The notes beneath the pieces are model-generated. The model ran no database searches. It saw only the letters and a program-made list of their open reading frames with translations, and was not told where the DNA came from. The position numbers were made by a program, and so were the translations under genes. This document shows positions 8,273-16,362 of a stretch of 64,000 nt of DNA, one piece after another. The stretch is taken from the NCBI RefSeq assembly GCF_024437735.1, contig NZ_JANFQO010000006.1, forward strand, positions 124,001 to 188,000, in the 5' to 3' direction. Each line of letters starts with the position of its first letter. Position 1 is the first letter of the stretch. Source of the DNA: Tahibacter harae (lineage in GTDB: Bacteria; Pseudomonadota; Gammaproteobacteria; Xanthomonadales; Rhodanobacteraceae).

Positions 8273-10527
8273 TGGCGGCGTGCGGCGGCGAAACCGCGCC
8301 GCCGGCGTCCGTGCCGCCCCCGGCGGTATTGCCTTCCTTCATCCGTTTTGCGATTGCGGCCGCGCTGGCGGCGGCCGCGGCCAGCGTACAGGCCGCGGAC
8401 GACGACGAACGCTGCCGCGAACTGATCCAGCAGCAGCCGCGCCCGGCGATAGCGTTGTGTGAGAACGCCTACGCTGCCGCGGCCGTGCGCGGCGATGCGC
8501 GGGCGGCCGAAGATGCGCTGGCCCGGCGCAGCGATGCGGAACTGGCGCTGGGCGAATACGCGGCGGCGGCGCGCACGCTGGACCGCGTGGCCGCATTGCC
8601 CGGCGCGGCGGCCTGGGAGCCGCAGTTCCGGCTGCTGCGCCGGCGCGGCATGCTCGCCTACCGGCAGGAGCAGATTGCCGAATCCCTGGTCTCGTTCCGC
8701 GCCGCACTGGCGCTGGCGACCGCACAGGCCGACCTGCGCGCGCAGGGGCAGAGCTGGAACGATATCGGCATTGCCCTGCGCCGCAGCGGCGAACTGCGCG
8801 GCGCGCTGGAAGCCTTCCTTGCCAGCCTGGAGCGCAAGCGCGCCGCCGGCGACACGGCGTTGGGCGCACTGTTGAATAATCTCGGCGATATTCAGCGCGA
8901 ACTCGGCGATGCCGGCGCGGCGCGCCAGCGCTATGACGAGGCGCTGGCGGCGTTCGAGGCCGGCGGCCGGGTGCTCGACGCGGCGCATACGCGCGAAGCC
9001 CTGGGCCTGCTCGCGGCGCAGACCGGCGACGCTGCGGGCGCGGCACGCTTCTACGCGCGGGCGGCGGCGGATTACGAGCGCGCCGGCGCCGGCGGCGATC
9101 AGCTGCGTCTGACGGCGCTGCTGTTGCGTGCGGCGCTGGATGCCGGCGATATCGCCGGCGCAACGGCGCATGCCGAGCGCGGTGCCGCGCTCGCGCGCCA
9201 GCTCGGCCTGCCCGAGCCGGCGGCGCTGGTCGCGCAGCGCGCGCGTCTGCTGCGCCTGTCGGGCCGTCTCGACGGGGTGCGCCAATTGATCCAGGCAGCG
9301 CTGGACCGCGTGCACGGCGACCGCGGCGCACGCATCGATCTGCTGTACGAACTTGCCGCGGCCAGCGAAGCCGGCGGCGACTACGCGGCCGCGCTCAAGG
9401 ACTGGCGCGCCTGGCGCGATGCCGATGTGGAGCGGCTCGGCGCCGAGCATGACCGGCGTCTGGAACAGTTGCGCGTGCGTTTCGACGTTGCCGAGAAGGA
9501 GCGCCGCATAGCCGCCCTCGATGCGGAAAACCGCCTGCGCGCGCTGGAAATCGACCGCCGCGCGGCGCAGCAGCGGGCTACCCTGCTGGCGGTGCTGGTC
9601 GGCCTCCTGCTGCTCGCCGCGGCGATCTGGCGCTGGCGCCAGCGCGAGCGCGTGCAGCGCGCGGTGCGCGCGGCGCAGCTCGCCGACGAGATCGAGCGTT
9701 ACCGGCGCGAAGCTGCCGCGCTTGCGGCGGATCGCGGGCGGCTGCAGGCGCTGCTCGACAACGCGGCCAATGCCGTCGTCGCCCTGGACGCCGGCGGCGG
9801 CATCGTCGCGCTGAATGCGCCGGCGGCGCTGCGCTGGAACCTGACGCCCGGGCGCGCCGTTGGCACCGATATGCGCACGCTGCTGGCGGCCGGGGACGCC
9901 GCGCGCTTCGACGCGGCCCTGGCCGACATGGACGAGCGCGATACGCGCGTGGCGCTGGAGCTGGGCGGTCTCGCCGCTGCGGCGCTGGCACCACTGGGCG
10001 GCGGGCTTGCGGTGCTGAGCTTCGCCGCTGACAGCGCCGGCGGTGCCGGGGGCCGCGATGCCGTCGGGCACGATGCTGCGGCTTCCAATGCCGTAACGCC
10101 TGACGGTGCAGCGCCCGATTCCGCGACGCGCAATGCCGCGGCGCCCGATGTCGCGGTGTCCGGCGACGACGCGGTCACTCTGGAAGCCAGCAGCGCTGAG
10201 GAACGCGACGCCTACCGCCGCGCCCTGGTCGAGCTGATGCTGGCCGCGGTCGCGGCCTGGGAGCGCAGCACCGGCAAGACGCGCATCGATCTTGCCGAGG
10301 CCAGCCGCATCTGGCGCATAACCATCGACGAGGGCCGCCTGCGCGTGCGCGCGCTGGAACGCTATCTCAGCCTGGCCAAGCTGCCGCGCCGGCCGCGCTG
10401 GCGCGAGGTATTGCGCACGGTCTATTACGTGCTGACCGAATGCCCGCTGGAACCGGCCGAGCGCGAAGCGCTCAAGCGCCGGCTGGAGCAGGTGCAGGAC
10501 GCGGTCAGGCGGCGCTCGCTGGCCTGA
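8272..10527 (+). CDS. TPR-membrane-PAS protein with a C-terminal helical module, function unknown
   Basis: 751 residues. A hydrophobic stretch near residues 23-40 may be a signal or anchor. Residues about 50-380 are alpha-helical repeats of TPR type (for example NDIGIALRRSGELRGALEAF and NNLGDIQRELGDAGAARQRY). A coiled coil follows, then one membrane helix near 440-458 (LLAVLVGLLLLAAAIW), a second coiled coil and a PAS-like segment (ALLDNAANAVVALDAGGGIVALN). A low-complexity linker and a C-terminal helical module of about 110 residues (WRITIDEGRLRVRALERYL, PRWREVLRTVYYVL) end it. The TPR-TM layout is like sensor kinases or cyclases, but no kinase, GGDEF or output enzyme is present. Its ATG overlaps the mlaB stop (TGATG), which ties it to the mla operon. 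Confidence 0.7.
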   Translation: MAACGGETAPPASVPPPAVLPSFIRFAIAAALAAAAASVQAADDDERCRELIQQQPRPAIALCENAYAAAAVRGDARAAEDALARRSDAELALGEYAAAARTLDRVAALPGAAAWEPQFRLLRRRGMLAYRQEQIAESLVSFRAALALATAQADLRAQGQSWNDIGIALRRSGELRGALEAFLASLERKRAAGDTALGALLNNLGDIQRELGDAGAARQRYDEALAAFEAGGRVLDAAHTREALGLLAAQTGDAAGAARFYARAAADYERAGAGGDQLRLTALLLRAALDAGDIAGATAHAERGAALARQLGLPEPAALVAQRARLLRLSGRLDGVRQLIQAALDRVHGDRGARIDLLYELAAASEAGGDYAAALKDWRAWRDADVERLGAEHDRRLEQLRVRFDVAEKERRIAALDAENRLRALEIDRRAAQQRATLLAVLVGLLLLAAAIWRWRQRERVQRAVRAAQLADEIERYRREAAALAADRGRLQALLDNAANAVVALDAGGGIVALNAPAALRWNLTPGRAVGTDMRTLLAAGDAARFDAALADMDERDTRVALELGGLAAAALAPLGGGLAVLSFAADSAGGAGGRDAVGHDAAASNAVTPDGAAPDSATRNAAAPDVAVSGDDAVTLEASSAEERDAYRRALVELMLAAVAAWERSTGKTRIDLAEASRIWRITIDEGRLRVRALERYLSLAKLPRRPRWREVLRTVYYVLTECPLEPAEREALKRRLEQVQDAVRRRSLA
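10072..10161 (+). repeat. Six imperfect 15-bp repeats in the PAS-protein linker
   Basis: Six consecutive five-codon units encode DAAAS, NAVTP, DGAAP, DSATR, NAAAP and DVAVS. Each begins with GAT, GAC or AAT. The units are diverged at the DNA level but keep exact 15-bp spacing, which suggests an old tandem expansion inside the linker between the PAS-like and C-terminal modules. Confidence 0.7.
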
Positions 10528-10532
10528 CGCAG

Positions 10533-11003
10533 TCAGTTTTGGGGCGGCGGATTCACGGGCGGAGGGCTGTCATACATCTCGCAGTATCCGCACATGCCTT
10601 CGAGGCCGGAGCTGAAATCGAAGGTTGTGTGGTGGTCCGTGGCGTTGAAGCTGCTGGGCACGGTGATGAAGGCAGTGACAGGGCTTTCCTGCGTCGGAAC
10701 CCGCGAGGTGGAGTCGCCGCAGGCGGCGCGCGCCATGGAGACGGCCATCTCGTAGGGCGGATCGAATATGCCGCAGGTGTCGTCGCCGTCAAAGGTGCCG
10801 GTTTCCTGCAGGCATTGCATCCGCCGGGTCTGGCGGCTATTGAACTCGGCCTGCAGTTCGGCGGGTGAAAAAGCGAACATGCCGCGGAACCTGACGATGC
10901 CGCCAGTGCACCATTCCGAGCTGTACAGCTCGCTATGGGCGGAGGCGGTGCCGGCAACGACAAGGCCGGCGGCGAGGGCGAGGGCGAAGCGGGTCAGGTT
11001 CAT
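10533..11003 (-). CDS. Small secreted cysteine-containing protein, unknown function
   Basis: 156 residues with a clear signal peptide (LTRFALALAAGLVVAGTASA, cleavage near residue 22). The mature part has several cysteines, ending in a CGYC motif (MCGYCEMYD), and a proline-rich tail (PPPVNPPPQ). It also contains the segment YEMAVSMARAACG, which resembles VMKVSMAACQ in the divergent neighbour at 11281. I do not recognise the family. It starts 277 bp from that neighbour, on the opposite strand, and converges with the TPR-PAS gene (5 bp between stops). Confidence 0.65.
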   Translation of the reverse strand: MNLTRFALALAAGLVVAGTASAHSELYSSEWCTGGIVRFRGMFAFSPAELQAEFNSRQTRRMQCLQETGTFDGDDTCGIFDPPYEMAVSMARAACGDSTSRVPTQESPVTAFITVPSSFNATDHHTTFDFSSGLEGMCGYCEMYDSPPPVNPPPQN

Positions 11004-11280
11004 CGTGAGGCTTCCTGGTGTGGTGGCGCGATCCTAGCGGTGCCGCTGCCCCAAGCCAGCGCGGATTGGGACCGCGACGGGAATGTATTCACGCAAGCCT
11101 TTGTTCCGGCAAATTTTTACTGCGAGTGCCGGCGCGCGTCGCGGGCTTCCCGTTCCCGAACGCATCCGCAGCTATCCTGATGTCGTCACCGCATTTCGCT
11201 CGCGCCGTTGCCATCCCGTGCCTAGCGTTGGTCGCCGCGTCCACTCGCAAGGACGCGCCAATCAATCACGGGAGAACACG

Positions 11281-11670
11281 ATGTTTATGCGGATGAAGAA
11301 GGTGCTGCTGGCGCTGGGACTGGTGGCGGCGGCTGGTTCAAGCAGTGCGTTTTATGTACCCAGCGGCGGCGGGCTGACGCTGGACGGATACTGCGCGGTG
11401 CTGTCTGACCGCAACGTAATGAAGGTCTCGATGGCCGCCTGTCAACAGTCGGTGGACGCGGCCACGGCGACGGGCAGCCAGATCATCAAGCCGTGCCATA
11501 TGTGCGCGCAGAAGTTCAAGACCGTACCGGAGACCGCGATCAAGCTGTCGCCTGAAGTCGTGCACGAGTACGTAGAGCGCAGCGAGGCGCTGCGTGCCGA
11601 GTTCCGGATCGACGAATACGAACGCGCACAACAGGAGCTGCAGCGCACCTTCTGGCCGGAAGCCGACTAA
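11281..11670 (+). CDS. Small secreted CxxC protein, unknown function
   Basis: 129 residues. A signal peptide (MKKVLLALGLVAAAGSSSAF, from the second methionine region) is followed by a short mature protein with YCAVL, SMAACQ and the motif PCHMC, then a charged helical C-terminus (YERAQQELQRTFW). The ATG at 11281 is preceded by GGGAGAACACG, a good ribosome-binding site; the frame is open further upstream but without a signal peptide. No family is recognised. It is divergent from the secreted CGYC protein at 10533-11003 and convergent with mlaA. Confidence 0.65.
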   Translation: MFMRMKKVLLALGLVAAAGSSSAFYVPSGGGLTLDGYCAVLSDRNVMKVSMAACQQSVDAATATGSQIIKPCHMCAQKFKTVPETAIKLSPEVVHEYVERSEALRAEFRIDEYERAQQELQRTFWPEAD

Positions 11671-11679
11671 ATGCAACGG

Positions 11680-11713
11680 GCGCCTGGGCCGGAAGGCGGT
11701 CCAGGCGCTCTTT
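11680..11713 (+). terminator. Rho-independent terminator after the secreted CxxC gene
   Basis: An 8-bp perfect stem GCGCCTGG / CCAGGCGC (11680-11687 with 11701-11708) encloses a loop that itself can pair (GCC with GGC), followed by TCTTT. It begins 9 bases after the stop at 11670. It lies between convergent genes, but the T run serves only the plus strand. Confidence 0.6.
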
Positions 11714-11737
11714 GGCGCCGGGCGTGCCGGGTTCGGG

Positions 11738-12568
11738 TCAGGGCTGGGCTTGCGGTTCTTTCCCGGTCTTGCCCTTCTCGTACCGCTGCTGCTCTTCCAG
11801 CAGCTCGTCGGGGTCGAAATCCTCGCCCACGCCCTGCAGCAGCTCGATCACTTCCACCGGCGGATTGCCGTCGTAGATCTGGTAGACGCGCTGCTGGCGG
11901 TAGGCATCGCGATAGAACACGTAGGGATCGTAGACGCCTTCGAGCAGGCTCTCGGCGTCGATGCCGCGCGATCGCAGGGTGACCAGGAACAGCCAGGTCG
12001 GCATGTACTGGGCGCCGTACTTGAGGTCGCGCTGGCTGGCATACCAGGCCAGCGGATCGAAGGTGCGGTCCACCGGAAAGCGGAAGATGTCGCGGGCCGT
12101 GGTGGAACCCAGCAGCGGCAGCACCAGGTAAGGGCCGTCGGGCACGCCCCATTTGGCCAGGGTGGTGCCGAAATCCTGCTCCTGCAGCTTCAGGCCCATC
12201 TGGCTGGCCGGGTCGAAAAAGCCGCCCAGGCCCAGCGTGGTATTGACCAGGAAGCGGCCGGTGCTGCGGGTGAAATCCTTGGGCCGGCCCTGCAGCAGGT
12301 TGTTCACCATCGTGATGGGCATGCGCAGGTTGCTGAAGAAATTGCTCAGCACGCGGCGCATATTCGGCGTGGTGACCTTGCGGTAGCCCACGGCGACGGG
12401 GCGGATCACGGCCCGGTCGGCGGCATCGTTGAAGGCGTAGGCTTTGCGGTTCCAGCGCTCCCACGGATCGTCGGTGCGCGGCTTGGCGATGGTGCAGCCG
12501 GCCAGCACCACGCTGAAGGCAATCAATCCGAGATTCTTCAGCGGCTTCCAGCGCAAAGGGGAACGCAT
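11738..12568 (-). CDS. mlaA: Outer-membrane lipoprotein MlaA (VacJ)
   Basis: Outer-membrane lipoprotein that, with porins, removes mislocalised phospholipid from the outer leaflet and passes it to MlaC. The product from the chosen start has 276 residues, a lipobox VVLAGC (cysteine 25), then DPWERWNRKAYAFND, the MlaA hallmark. Later come NLLQGRPKDF, the helical plug region with LGLGGFFDPAS, and DPYVFYRDAYRQQR. The ATG at 12568 is preferred over one ten codons upstream because AGGAAG precedes it and the signal peptide is then of normal length. It is on the opposite strand from mlaFEDCB and about 3.5 kb away, so it must be transcribed separately. The C-terminal 45 residues are charged (DELLEEQQRYEKGK). 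Confidence 0.93.
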   Translation of the reverse strand: MRSPLRWKPLKNLGLIAFSVVLAGCTIAKPRTDDPWERWNRKAYAFNDAADRAVIRPVAVGYRKVTTPNMRRVLSNFFSNLRMPITMVNNLLQGRPKDFTRSTGRFLVNTTLGLGGFFDPASQMGLKLQEQDFGTTLAKWGVPDGPYLVLPLLGSTTARDIFRFPVDRTFDPLAWYASQRDLKYGAQYMPTWLFLVTLRSRGIDAESLLEGVYDPYVFYRDAYRQQRVYQIYDGNPPVEVIELLQGVGEDFDPDELLEEQQRYEKGKTGKEPQAQP

Positions 12569-12694
12569 GCGTACGGCTTCCTGCGACAGCGGGGGCACCG
12601 CGCCCAGCTGGGTCTGATCCTGGCGGATTCAAGCCCCGGCCCGGGCACGAACGGCGAAGTGTACACCGGGCCGCTGGCGCCGGGTTAGGCCGGT

Positions 12695-12724
12695 TTGCGC
12701 CGGGTCTGGCCGGGCGGCTACAAT
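12695..12724 (+). promoter_or_regulatory. Sigma-70-type promoter candidate for rpoZ
   Basis: TTGCGC at 12695-12700 and TACAAT at 12719-12724 are separated by 18 bases. The -10 matches five of six consensus bases and the -35 three or four. The expected start would give a leader of about 45 nt before rpoZ at 12775. Confidence 0.5.
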
Positions 12725-12774
12725 GCCGGCATACAAGCGTCTGATTTTTTTGATTTTGGGCTTCAGAGGTTCAC

Positions 12775-13068
12775 ATGGCACGAGTTACCGTAGAAGATTG
12801 CCTGCAAGTGGTCGACAACCGTTTCGAACTGGTGCTGATGGCGACCAAGCGCGCCCGCCAGCTGGCCAAGGGCGCAGACTCCCTGGTCGCCGCCGAGAAC
12901 GACAAGCCCACCGTGCTGGCCCTGCGCGAAATCGCCGAAGGCAAGGTCGACAACGCACTGATCGAACAGGTCGACAAGCTGGAACGCGAGCGCGCCGAGC
13001 GCGAAGCCCTGGAATGGGCCGCGGCCGAAGTCGACGACGACCTCAAGGGCGGCGGCGACGACCTGTAA
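12775..13068 (+). CDS. rpoZ: RNA polymerase omega subunit
   Basis: 97-residue omega subunit, which helps assemble RNA polymerase and forms part of one ppGpp-binding site. It begins [20 protein letters not shown] and continues [13 protein letters not shown], both diagnostic, and ends in an acidic tail ([10 protein letters not shown]). The length is slightly above that of E. coli (91). It precedes spoT by 64 bp, the common gammaproteobacterial order. Confidence 0.97.
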   Translation: MARVTVEDCLQVVDNRFELVLMATKRARQLAKGADSLVAAENDKPTVLALREIAEGKVDNALIEQVDKLERERAEREALEWAAAEVDDDLKGGGDDL

Positions 13069-13132
13069 TCACCTTCGCAGTCATCATTCCGGTCCCGCCT
13101 CCCGCGCGGGCCCGGCTCCGGCGGAGTAACCC

Positions 13133-15298
13133 GTGGATACGGCCCTGATGTCGCAGCAGGCGCCGGCGTTGAGCGATCCTCCCGCCTACGTTCGCGCGCT
13201 GGAAGAGAAGTTGCTGGGCTATCTGCCGCCGGGGCAGGTGGTGCTGGTGCGGCGCGCCTACGAAGTCGGCGCCCACGCCCACCGCGAGCAGAAGCGCAAG
13301 AGCGGCGAACCCTACATCACCCATCCGGTGGCGGTCGCCTCCATCCTGGCCGACCTCGGTCTCGATCACGAGACCATCATCGCCGCCATCCTCCACGACA
13401 CGCTGGAAGACACCGAGCTGACCCGCGCCGAACTCGCCGCCGAGTTCGGCGAATCCGTGGCCGAACTGGTCGACGGCGTGACCAAGCTGGACAAGCTGCA
13501 GTTCAAAAGCCGCCAGGAAGCCGCCGCAGAGAGTTTCCGCAAGATGCTGCTGGCAATGGCGCGCGACCTGCGCGTCATCCTGATCAAGCTGTCCGACCGC
13601 CTGCACAACATGCGCACCCTGGGCGCGATGGAAGCCTCCGCGCGCCGGCGCATCGCGCGCGAGACGCTGGAAATCTACGCGCCCATCGCCCAGCGCCTGG
13701 GCATGAACCGCTTCAAGGGCGAGCTGCAGGAACTCGGCTTCCGTGCCATGTATCCGGACCGCCACCGGGTGATCGAGGCGCGCATCAAGAACACGCTGGG
13801 CAACCGGCGCGAAGCCATGGCCAAGATCGAGGCCGCGCTGACCGCGCGGCTGGGCGCCGAAGGCATCGTGGCGCGCGTGGTCAGCCGCATCAAATCGCCG
13901 TTCAGCATCTACAACAAGATGAAGAACGAGCACAAATCCTTCACCCAGGTGATGGATGTCTATGGCTTCCGCGTGGTGACCGATTCGGTCATGCGCTGCT
14001 ACTACGCGCTCGGCGCGGTGCACGGCCTGTACAAGCCGCTGGATACGCGCTTCCGCGATTTCATCGCCATTCCCAAGGCCAACGGCTATCAGTCGCTGCA
14101 TACGGTCGTGTTCGGGCCGTTCGGCGCGCCTATCGAAATCCAGATCCGCACCGAGGAAATGGATTCCGTCGCCGAGCGCGGCGTCGCCGCGCACTGGGCC
14201 TACAAGACCGGCGGCGATCAAGGCAACGCGGCGCAGTCGCGCGCGCGCGAATGGGTCGAAGGCCTGGTCGACAGCCAGGCGCGCACGGCCTCGTCGCTGG
14301 AGTTCATCGAGAACGTCAAGGTCGACCTGTTCCCGGACGAGGTCTACCTGTTCACGCCCAAGGGCCGCATCCTCGCGCTGCCGCGCAATGCGACCGCGCT
14401 GGATTTCGCCTACGCCGTGCACAGCGAAGTCGGCCAGCACGCCGTGGCCGCGCGCGTGGAAAAGAAGCTGGCGCCGCTGCGCACCCGCCTGGTCAGCGGC
14501 CAGACGGTGGAAATCATCACCGCGCCTTCCGCCCAGCCGCACCCGCAATGGCTGGAGTGGGTGGTATCGGCCAAGGCGCGCACCGCGATCCGCCACCACC
14601 TCAAGCGATTGCAGCATGAGGACGCCGTCGAACTGGGCCATCGCATGCTCGACCGCGCGCTGGACCAGGTCGGCATCTCGCTGGAAGGCGTGCCCGGGGA
14701 AATGCTCGACCGCTATCTGGCCGAGAACAAGTTCCGCCGCCTGGAAGAGCTGCTGGCCGATATCGCGCTGGGCAACCGCGTTGCCGAACACGTCGCCGGC
14801 CAGCTGCTGCGGCTCAAGGGCGGCAAGACCCGCCTGCGCGTCTCGCGCACGGCCGAAAGCATCCGCATCACCGGCGCCGAGCGCGGCGTGCTCACCTTCG
14901 CCAACTGCTGCCATCCGCTGCCCGGCGACGAGATCATGGGCTTCATGTCGGCCGGCAAGGGCGTGGTGGTGCACCGGCTCGAATGCCCGAACGTGCCCGA
15001 GTTCCGCAAGTCGCCCGAGCGCTGCATCGCGATGGAATGGGACCGCGATGTCAGCGGCGATTACAAGTGCGAGCTGCGCGTCGACATCCAGAACAAGCCC
15101 GGCGTGCTGGCCTCGGTCGCCGCGGCCATCGCCGAGAGCAATTCCAATATCGAGAATGTGGAATACCAGGATCGCGGCGTGATGTCGGCGATCATCGTAT
15201 TCACCATCGAGGTGAGGAACCGCAAGCATCTCGCCGATGTGATGCGCCGGGTGCGCAGGCTGGGCGTGGTGCACGGGGTTTACCGGCACCCGGTCTGA
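13133..15298 (+). CDS. spoT: Bifunctional (p)ppGpp synthetase/hydrolase SpoT
   Basis: Makes and degrades the alarmone (p)ppGpp in response to starvation. The 721-residue product has the HD hydrolase domain (ILHDTLEDTELT near residue 85, and KLSDRLHNMRTL), the synthetase domain (SPFSIYNKMK and MDVYGFRVV, roughly 240-350), TGS (ALDFAYAVHSEVG, about 420-435), a helical/conserved-Cys region (FANCCHPLPGDEI) and a C-terminal ACT domain (VDIQNKPGVLASVAAAIAE). Both catalytic halves look intact. The GTG at 13133 is chosen because GGAG lies 7 nt upstream; an in-frame ATG at 13148 is the alternative. The length is near that of E. coli SpoT (702). Confidence 0.96.
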   Translation: MDTALMSQQAPALSDPPAYVRALEEKLLGYLPPGQVVLVRRAYEVGAHAHREQKRKSGEPYITHPVAVASILADLGLDHETIIAAILHDTLEDTELTRAELAAEFGESVAELVDGVTKLDKLQFKSRQEAAAESFRKMLLAMARDLRVILIKLSDRLHNMRTLGAMEASARRRIARETLEIYAPIAQRLGMNRFKGELQELGFRAMYPDRHRVIEARIKNTLGNRREAMAKIEAALTARLGAEGIVARVVSRIKSPFSIYNKMKNEHKSFTQVMDVYGFRVVTDSVMRCYYALGAVHGLYKPLDTRFRDFIAIPKANGYQSLHTVVFGPFGAPIEIQIRTEEMDSVAERGVAAHWAYKTGGDQGNAAQSRAREWVEGLVDSQARTASSLEFIENVKVDLFPDEVYLFTPKGRILALPRNATALDFAYAVHSEVGQHAVAARVEKKLAPLRTRLVSGQTVEIITAPSAQPHPQWLEWVVSAKARTAIRHHLKRLQHEDAVELGHRMLDRALDQVGISLEGVPGEMLDRYLAENKFRRLEELLADIALGNRVAEHVAGQLLRLKGGKTRLRVSRTAESIRITGAERGVLTFANCCHPLPGDEIMGFMSAGKGVVVHRLECPNVPEFRKSPERCIAMEWDRDVSGDYKCELRVDIQNKPGVLASVAAAIAESNSNIENVEYQDRGVMSAIIVFTIEVRNRKHLADVMRRVRRLGVVHGVYRHPV

Positions 15299-15548
15299 AG
15301 CGGCGTACCGGCGGTGGGGCCGCCGCGTCGGGGCCGGATCTTCCGGGCTGGCACTGGTCTGCAGGCAGCACTGGCTTTCGCCGGGCACCGCGCGGACTCC
15401 GGCATTTTCCGAAGGGCGGGCAATTCCGCCTGGCAACGCACCGCCGCCGTGCCGGCGGAGCCGCCGCATCCACGGATTTGCCGATGTGTGCCCGATGCGG
15501 ATCTGCCACGGTGGCAGTCCCTGTTGCCTTCCCGGGTAGTGCACGGCC

Positions 15549-16274
15549 ATGACCGCCGATTTTCTGTTTTGCCGGCCTGGCGCTGTTGCGCAGTTCCGGC
15601 CTGGCGCCGTGGTGCGGCTCCGGCGTGGCGCAAAACTCCGGCGCCGGCTTGCCGTGGCGCTGTACCTGCTTGCCGGCGCTGCGGCCGCCTGCGAGGTGCA
15701 GGAAGGCATGGCGCCTGCGGCCGATAGCGGAAGTCTGGTCGTGCTCGAATCGCAGCTGGAGAAAGTCGCGCGCGGTGACGGCAGCGTCGTGGCGACGCTG
15801 GTGTCGCTGAGAAACACGGCTGCCAGTTGTGCCGATGACGTGGTACTGCAGGCGCGCTACTTCGACGCCGGCAGGAAACTGATCGACAGCGCCACCGGCG
15901 TTTTCCGCGGTATCGTCGTGCCGCCCGGCAAGACGGTCACCTACCGGCTGGACAGCCCGCCGCTGCGTCCGCTCGCCGACTACGTGACGCAGGAGGTGAC
16001 CGTGGTGGACGCACGGCCGCTGTACCGCCCCGGGGCGCCGCGCGGCACCTTCCTGTCCGAACGGGTGGTATGGCTTCCGTTCCTGCTGGCGATGCCGTTC
16101 GTGCTGGCCGTCGCCTACTGTTCCCGCGGCCGGCGTCTGCGGCACAGGCGGATGCTGGCGCTGGCCGAGCGGCAGGCGGAATTGCAGGATCAGCAGACCC
16201 GGCAGCTGCAGCGGATGCAGCGAATCGCCGACGCGCTGGAGACGCGCATGGACAGCAACCTCGGGAAGCCCTGA
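15549..16274 (+). CDS. Hypothetical membrane-anchored protein with N-terminal octapeptide repeats
   Basis: 241 residues as drawn. The first part contains RPGAVAQF, RPGAVVRL and RRGAKL, encoded by a 24-bp direct repeat, before a hydrophobic segment (LAVALYLLAGAAAAC, about 37-51). An extracytoplasmic domain of about 110 residues follows, with TLVSLRNTAASCADDVVLQARYFDAG and VVPPGKTVTYRL, resembling FxLYD-type beta-sandwich domains. Then come a second membrane helix (WLPFLLAMPFVLAVAYC) and a short coiled coil (RQAELQDQQTRQLQRMQ). Translation could instead start at the GTG at 15610, leaving out most of the repeats. The function is unknown. The 250 bp upstream of it hold nothing recognisable. Confidence 0.6.
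   Translation: MTADFLFCRPGAVAQFRPGAVVRLRRGAKLRRRLAVALYLLAGAAAACEVQEGMAPAADSGSLVVLESQLEKVARGDGSVVATLVSLRNTAASCADDVVLQARYFDAGRKLIDSATGVFRGIVVPPGKTVTYRLDSPPLRPLADYVTQEVTVVDARPLYRPGAPRGTFLSERVVWLPFLLAMPFVLAVAYCSRGRRLRHRRMLALAERQAELQDQQTRQLQRMQRIADALETRMDSNLGKP
15572..15637 (+). repeat. 24-bp direct repeat at the start of the membrane hypothetical
   Basis: Units at 15572-15595 and 15596-15619 (24 bp each) begin CCGGCCTGGCGC. A shortened, diverged unit follows at 15620-15637 (CCGGCGTGGCGC). They encode the RPGAVxxx octapeptides if the upstream ATG is used. Confidence 0.65.
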
Positions 16275-16325
16275 CGCGGGCGCCGCCGGTTGCGGACGGC
16301 ATTAGGCGGCAACCCGCTGGCTGGC

Positions 16326-16331
16326 TAGAAT
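16326..16331 (+). promoter_or_regulatory. Possible -10 element upstream of ridA
   Basis: TAGAAT matches five of six -10 consensus bases and lies 32 bases upstream of the ridA ATG. No convincing -35 is seen at the right distance, so this rests on one hexamer. Confidence 0.35.
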
Positions 16332-16362
16332 CCCGGGCTTGCTTGCCACTTCGAGGATTGCC

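Noticed and set aside
13043-15817. 924-residue open frame opposite spoT
   Set aside because: Antisense to a clearly conserved gene with no domain of its own.
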